Shown here: positions 60,334 to 64,000 of the stretch, piece by piece
Numbering within the stretch: position 1 is the first letter of the stretch
How the letters are laid out: the number at the start of each line of letters is the position of its first letter
Source: Colwellia sp.
Lineage (GTDB): Bacteria; Pseudomonadota; Gammaproteobacteria; Enterobacterales; Alteromonadaceae
Reading direction: 5' to 3'
Assembly (NCBI GenBank): GCA_013215465.1
Contig: JABSOW010000009.1
Span: 95,162 to 159,161, forward strand
DNA: 64,000 nucleotides
Notes under the pieces: generated by a model
The model's database searches: none
What the model was told of the DNA's origin: nothing
What the model saw: only the letters and a program-made list of their open reading frames with translations
Translations under genes and position numbers: made by a program

Positions 60334-62672
60334 ACGCAATGCCAAGTATAGCCATTCGAGTAACCAAAGTTCTAGCTACCTACAAAAGCGGAAAAATACG
60401 CTTTCGAGGGGTTCCTGTCTGCCCTACAACGCATGTAAAAACTAGTAAGCGTGATTTTTACAATATCACTACAACACCTTCACAAGCCGTATTTGAACCC
60501 GAAAAAGGACAGGTCTGGAAAATCAATGGTGATGCGTATGTAGAAGAAAAACCAAGCCATAAAAAGTATGGAGTAGACCGTCATCACGAGATAAGAAAAG
60601 CAAAACAATGTGTTTGTATTTTACCGCAAACAGAGGATGCTTTTGTTGCATTTATCACGGAAATAGATACATTCAAAGGCGTTGGAGAAGGGAAGGCTAA
60701 AGCCCTATGGCGCGAGTTTAAACTTGAAACACTTAAACACATGGAGCACAGTCGCACTGGCACGCTTGAAGCCGTTGTATCCCCTAAGATTGCAAAAACA
60801 CTAGTAAATGGCTACTCAAAGTACAGAAATCTCAAGTACGCGTACTGGCTGACATCCAAAGAAATTCCCTACGACATTCAAAAGATGATTTTTGAATTTC
60901 AGCCGATTTCAAATGAAATCAGAAGACACCAAGACGGCTATAAATACTCAATTGACCCACGCGACATCATTGAAGAAAACCCCTACCTTTTAGCTAGTTC
61001 TTTTTCTATGAAGTTTTTTGAGGTTGATAAATTGGTTCGTCGTGTTTTTGAGCCAAACATACGCTCAGACGACCCAAGACGAATGATTGCAGCCGTTAGT
61101 GAGGCGATACGATTATGTATGAATGGAGGTCACACAACAGCTCCCTATAAAGAGTTGCTAAAAAAACTAACAGAAATCCTGCAACATACCGAACTACTTG
61201 CTAATACTCAGAATAAGCCAGACGTCAAACCTTCATTTACGATGCAAGAGTTAGCCGTTGCTGGACTCAAAGCACATGATAAAGATGCTTATATTATCTA
61301 CCCTGATGGAGAGTACCAACTGACACCAATGTACCTGATGGAGAATGTTATTGCCTTGCGTATGTTATCCATTAGATCGCAAAATTCGATCTTTGGTGAA
61401 GAAGAAAGTGAGGCATGTAAAAAAGCGTTCGAGCTTTCACCTTACCCACTGTTACCTCAACAAAAGGAAGCGGTGCTAACTGCTGTTGAAAGCCACATTA
61501 GCGCAATAATTGGAGGTGCAGGCACAGGTAAAACCACCGTTCTACATGCCGTTTTAACTGCATTTGAGGCGCTTGGGTATGTTTCAAATACCAAGTTATG
61601 TCCTGATAAAACCACGGTAAACCACAACATAAAAACAATGGCTTTAAGCTGTCGCGCCGCTAAGCGTATGCGTGACAGCATCAATAAATCTGCTGAGGGA
61701 GTTAACCGAGAACGACAAATTAGCGCCACAAGCATCGCTCGTTTTTTACATGAAACTATCATTGAAGACGCAGAGGGTAAGTACCTTATTGTCATTGATG
61801 AAGCAAGCATGTTGGACGTTGCAACGATGTATCATATCATCACCAATATCCACCCAAACGTTCGAATTCTATTGGTTGGGGACCATTATCAGCTACCTCC
61901 AATTGGTGGTGGAAACGTTTTGGCAGATGTGGTTAATTCAGGCGTTATCCCTGTATCAGAACTTGATGTTGTTAAGCGTCAAAGTGGCAGCACCGGCATT
62001 CCAGAATACTCCAAGTCAGTGCGTGAAGGAGTTGTACCTCCTAACCTTTCAAATGGTGCAGTCCACTTTCATGAGGTTGGGAGCGAATTTATAGCGGAAA
62101 AATGTGCAGAATTGTACGTACAATCACCCACAAACAGCATGGTTGTTGCCTCTACAAACACACTTGTAGAAGAAGTGAACAAGCTTTGCCAAGATGCGGT
62201 AAATCCTAATGGAGAGCGCTATATAGTCAAAGAAAACACCAACAGTCCAGATTTTATAAAGAATGTACTTAGCGATTTACGACAAGGTGATCCCATTTTA
62301 TTTAATGAGAATATTTCAGTCGATGTGACGAACGGCTCATTGGGTAAGTTAGTATCAGTCGAATGCGACAAAGACACCTTTGGCCTTGTAAAAATGGATG
62401 ATGATATTGAAGTTCGCTTAGAACAAAAAATAATTCCAGCTCTTAAGCTCGGATATACCATGACGGTTCATAAAGCTCAAGGGAGTCAATTCCCAATTGT
62501 TATCGTCGCATTAGTGGGTGATTATATAGACAGGTCATGGCTATACACTGCAATAACTCGTGCCGAATGTGAGCTGCATATTGTTAGCACTAAAGAGAAA
62601 TTGGTGGCAGCAATTAATAAACGACCAAGCGCTCTGCGTCGAAGAACAAGGCTGAAAATGTTGCTACAATAA
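60330..62672 (+). CDS. RecD2-like SF1B DNA helicase
   Basis: The 780-aa helicase of the RecD/TraI superfamily-1 type has an N-terminal OB-like region and a helix-hairpin-helix-like stretch (IDTFKGVGEGKAKALWREF). Walker A is GGAGTGKTT at residues 395-403 and Walker B is IDEASML near 490. Also present are motif III VGDHYQLPPIGGG, the UvrD-C-like YTMTVHKAQGSQFP and LYTAITRAECELHIV. All helicase motifs look intact. RecD2 proteins unwind 5'-3'. It is the last gene of the recombinase operon, translationally coupled, so it probably processes or replicates the element's DNA rather than serving the host. Confidence 0.85.
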   Translation: MNAMPSIAIRVTKVLATYKSGKIRFRGVPVCPTTHVKTSKRDFYNITTTPSQAVFEPEKGQVWKINGDAYVEEKPSHKKYGVDRHHEIRKAKQCVCILPQTEDAFVAFITEIDTFKGVGEGKAKALWREFKLETLKHMEHSRTGTLEAVVSPKIAKTLVNGYSKYRNLKYAYWLTSKEIPYDIQKMIFEFQPISNEIRRHQDGYKYSIDPRDIIEENPYLLASSFSMKFFEVDKLVRRVFEPNIRSDDPRRMIAAVSEAIRLCMNGGHTTAPYKELLKKLTEILQHTELLANTQNKPDVKPSFTMQELAVAGLKAHDKDAYIIYPDGEYQLTPMYLMENVIALRMLSIRSQNSIFGEEESEACKKAFELSPYPLLPQQKEAVLTAVESHISAIIGGAGTGKTTVLHAVLTAFEALGYVSNTKLCPDKTTVNHNIKTMALSCRAAKRMRDSINKSAEGVNRERQISATSIARFLHETIIEDAEGKYLIVIDEASMLDVATMYHIITNIHPNVRILLVGDHYQLPPIGGGNVLADVVNSGVIPVSELDVVKRQSGSTGIPEYSKSVREGVVPPNLSNGAVHFHEVGSEFIAEKCAELYVQSPTNSMVVASTNTLVEEVNKLCQDAVNPNGERYIVKENTNSPDFIKNVLSDLRQGDPILFNENISVDVTNGSLGKLVSVECDKDTFGLVKMDDDIEVRLEQKIIPALKLGYTMTVHKAQGSQFPIVIVALVGDYIDRSWLYTAITRAECELHIVSTKEKLVAAINKRPSALRRRTRLKMLLQ

Positions 62673-62677
62673 GGGGC

Positions 62678-62744
62678 AGATCAAATTTAAGATTTGATGT
62701 GTAAAGCTACCATTTTGATAACAAGATCGAATTTAAGATTTGAT
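62678..62744. repeat. Pair of 21-bp repeats, each a dyad, behind the helicase gene
   Basis: AGATCAAATTTAAGATTTGA begins at 62678 and AGATCGAATTTAAGATTTGA at 62724, each continuing one base (T). The copies are 46 bp apart and differ at one base. Each contains ATCAAAT/ATTTGAT arms around TTAAG. They could be protein-binding sites, or operators for the following small gene. Confidence 0.8.
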
Positions 62745-62776
62745 AGGTCAAAATACATATTTGAAGAGAGATAAAA

Positions 62777-62923
62777 ATGGAAGTGAAAGAATTAAAAAAC
62801 GTGTTCGATAGCGGCGGCCTCAAGAGCGCTGTCGTGACCCCAGCGTATGGAACAGAAGGATATGAAGTTATTTTAACTACCAGAAAGAATTTTTATTCGT
62901 TTTATTTATACATACCTAAATAA
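62777..62923 (+). CDS. Small plasmid-type protein, possibly truncated
   Basis: The 48-aa frame begins at ATG 62777 with GAAGAGAG upstream. Its N-terminal half (KELKNVFDSGGLKSAVVTPA) resembles small proteins annotated on gammaproteobacterial plasmids as replication/partition-associated. Those proteins are about 70 aa, so this one may be cut short after residue 37, where the composition turns to Tyr/Phe-rich. The resemblance is from memory and would need a search. Confidence 0.45.
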   Translation: MEVKELKNVFDSGGLKSAVVTPAYGTEGYEVILTTRKNFYSFYLYIPK

Positions 62924-62933
62924 CAATATACAT

Positions 62934-62962
62934 AACTTACCCACTGAAAATGTGGATAAGTT
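62934..62962. promoter_or_regulatory. Hairpin containing a perfect DnaA box
   Basis: AACTTACCCAC (62934-62944) and GTGGATAAGTT (62952-62962) pair with one mismatch across a 7-nt loop. TGTGGATAA (62951-62959) is the exact complement of the DnaA box TTATCCACA. A single box does not prove an origin. Confidence 0.55.
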
Positions 62963-63035
62963 TAATCGCTTAAGCCATTTTAAATAGGAGTAAATGCATG
63001 TTTATTTCATTTAGTGCTGATTTCGAGGGAATTGC

Positions 63036-63083
63036 GTTATCAGATATGATAACCATGAACTAGGTGTTGTCATATTTGATAAC
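63036..63083. promoter_or_regulatory. Two phased 18-bp dyads (iteron- or operator-like)
   Basis: GTTATCAGATATGATAAC (63036-63053) is an exact palindrome with a 4-nt centre. GTTGTCATATTTGATAAC (63066-63083) repeats it with one arm mismatch. The copies start 30 bp apart, about three helical turns, so a dimeric protein could bind both on one face. The neighbouring winged-helix protein is a candidate binder. Confidence 0.65.
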
Positions 63084-63098
63084 TGATGATTCAGCACA

Positions 63099-63506
63099 TT
63101 AAGTAAATTCTGATCGTAAGATTGAAAAAGGAACATCAAATAAATATTCAAGTCTATTGTTAGCCCCAACTTTACGAATAAAACCTTTTTCTTCTAAACT
63201 CTTTAGTGTCCGGGAAAGGTTCGCATTAGATAGGTTACTTTTAGTTATTGAGCGGAAAAAAGAATATGACTCAATATAAATGATACTTGTTTCTTTATCC
63301 CAAAATTCAAGTAATTCAATCACTACGCCAAAGTCAGTTTTACTCGCTTTAGTACTTAAAAAGAGCTTTGTAAGTGCTTTCATGGTTAATTCTTGAAGGT
63401 TTATGCTGATCAATGATGTGGGATCACAAATATCTTTATACATACTTTTAGAGAGTTCTTTGTGTTCTGCTAGCTCAATATTATGTAAGCGTATAGCTAA
63501 CGACAC
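63099..63506 (-). pseudogene. Winged-helix protein gene, 5' end cut by IS66
   Basis: The 135-codon frame contains a C-terminal winged-helix domain (FFRSITKSNLSNANLSRTLKSL, then EEKGFIRKVGANNRL). The first 7 codons (MSLAIRL) are read from the left end of the IS66-family element, whose terminal GTAAGCG lies at 63485-63491. The original N terminus has therefore been lost or replaced. It could be a transcription regulator or a small plasmid initiator; the dyads behind it and the DnaA box make either possible. A fortuitous start within the IS might still allow expression. Confidence 0.6.
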
Positions 63507-63564
63507 CTGCCTCTAACGCTTGATCCCATATACATTATCTCTTCACTTAATCTAGGAGATAAGC

Positions 63565-63861
63565 ATGAGAATTACGCGTAGCCAAGCACAATGGCAAACC
63601 ATCATTGAAGAGCAACAAACCAGTGGCTTAACCATCATTGATTATTGCCAACAACAGCAATTAACAACCTCTAGCTTTTATGCCGTTCGAAAAAAAATCA
63701 GCTTGTCGTCAGGTAACTTTGTTCGCGCCAAAATAACACAGCAGGTAGAAATAATTGAAGAGCAAACCTTTATAACAGTCACCGTGGGTAAGGCAAATGT
63801 CAGTTTACCGGCATCAACCTCGGTGACTTACCTTAGCCTATTATTACGTGAGATTATTTAA
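63565..63861 (+). CDS. IS66-family accessory protein TnpA
   Basis: This is a 98-aa helix-turn-helix protein encoded first in IS66 elements, with the start RITRSQAQWQTIIEEQQTSG followed by LTIIDYCQQQQLTTSSFYAVRKK. It is needed for transposition together with TnpB and the DDE transposase. TAGGAGATAAGC forms the ribosome site. Its stop overlaps the tnpB start by one base (TAATG), as usual. Confidence 0.88.
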   Translation: MRITRSQAQWQTIIEEQQTSGLTIIDYCQQQQLTTSSFYAVRKKISLSSGNFVRAKITQQVEIIEEQTFITVTVGKANVSLPASTSVTYLSLLLREII

Positions 63862-64000
63862 TGAAGATGTTTGTTGAGCCTTCAGCAGTTTTCTTACATC
63901 GGGATTTTATCGACTTTCGCAAGGCAATAAATGGTCTTGCTGCACTGGTTGAAGATGAGCTAAACCGTGATGTCTATACGGGCGCTTTATTTGTTTTTTG
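63861..64000 (+). CDS. IS66-family TnpB (IS66 Orf2-like), N-terminal part
   Basis: The frame begins MKMFVEPSAVFLHRDFIDFR and continues KAINGLAALVEDEL, the hallmark of the IS66 Orf2/TnpB protein (RxxDFRKxidGLaxlv). Only the first 46 codons lie in the window. It is coupled to tnpA by the overlapping TAATG. Confidence 0.9.
   Translation, partial: MKMFVEPSAVFLHRDFIDFRKAINGLAALVEDELNRDVYTGALFVF

Larger units (their letters stand above)
54040..64000 (+). mobile_element. Integrative element in comEC with three-recombinase operon (left part)
   Basis: The insertion starts near 54040-54046, where comEC loses homology, and runs past the window end. The core is a six-gene plus-strand operon (54186-62672) with start/stop overlaps or gaps of at most 1 bp. 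In order: three tyrosine-recombinase-fold proteins, two small coiled-coil proteins and a RecD2-like helicase. The first four genes match the intA-tfp-intB-srap layout of strand-biased circularizing integrative elements known from Vibrio (from memory). Base use is slightly less AT-rich than the flanks. The left end is inferred from the comEC break; the right end is not seen, and the IS66 copy at 63485 may be a later insertion in it. Confidence 0.75.
63485..64000 (+). mobile_element. IS66-family insertion sequence, left part
   Basis: The left end GTAAGCGTATAGCTAACG fits the IS66-family terminal repeat, which begins GTAAGCG. It is followed by the accessory tnpA and the start of tnpB. The element runs off the window, so the DDE transposase gene and right end are not seen. 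It has landed in the 5' part of the winged-helix gene. Confidence 0.8.

Noticed and set aside
62998..63063. 21-codon frame after GGAG
   Set aside because: Although a ribosome site is near, the frame overlaps the first 18-bp dyad and gives no recognisable peptide.
62673..63098. Right end of the comEC island
   Set aside because: No comEC sequence and no inverted counterpart of the left end appears here, so the island must extend further or end beyond the window.
1..64000. tRNA, rRNA genes and riboswitches
   Set aside because: No cloverleaf, rRNA segment or conserved riboswitch core was recognised on reading; a covariance-model search could still find one.

Overview
The window is AT-rich chromosomal DNA from a marine gammaproteobacterium of the Alteromonadales. 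Gene content, gene order and the recurrent 'TATACCAATT...AATTGGTATA' intergenic palindromes point to Colwellia, Thalassotalea or a close relative. This is judged from recognisable families; no search was run.

Layout. 1-6.5 kb: sulfate activation (end of cysD, cysN, an SLC13/TrkA-C permease, cysC), a DHH phosphoesterase and galE. 6.6-8.4 kb: a haem-binding DUF3365 protein and an EAL-HDOD protein, both on the minus strand. 8.6-13.4 kb: putP, selO, an orphan mercury-type MerR with a mer-like promoter, and a PAS-GGDEF diguanylate cyclase. 13.5-22.2 kb: one compact minus-strand operon, moxR-DUF58-DUF4381-batA-batB/C-batD-ECF sigma-DUF3379. 22.2-26.4 kb: a MITE-like element, a FadR-like palindrome and fadIJ. 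26.7-27.5 kb: small unknown genes, including a secreted-looking protein built of exact 60-bp repeats. 27.7-35.4 kb: a very large sensor-GGDEF-EAL protein and an M16 protease. 35.6-40.1 kb: sixA, smrB, prmB, aroC and an MFS transporter. 40.4-47.5 kb: a second orphan MerR, hsp20 behind a sigma-32-type promoter, dgt, a periplasmic solute-binding protein, an AraC/SnoaL-like divergent pair, cmoB and cmoA. 47.5-52.7 kb: a GGDEF remnant, aspS, ruvC, ruvAB (with a LexA-like box) and a DUF2062 protein.

Accessory region (about 54.04 kb to the window end). comEC is cut within its competence domain. At the cut begins a compact six-gene operon with start/stop overlaps: three different tyrosine-recombinase-fold proteins, two small coiled-coil proteins and a RecD2-like helicase. 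The recombinase part resembles the intA-tfp-intB-srap core reported for strand-biased circularizing integrative elements of Vibrio (from memory). A RecD-like helicase in the same operon suggests DNA processing or replication of an excised form. Behind it lie paired 21-bp repeats, a small plasmid-type ORF, a DnaA box, two phased 18-bp dyads, and a winged-helix gene whose 5' end is cut by an IS66-family insertion sequence running off the window. This island is the most interesting part of the window. Its right end and the 3' part of comEC are not seen.
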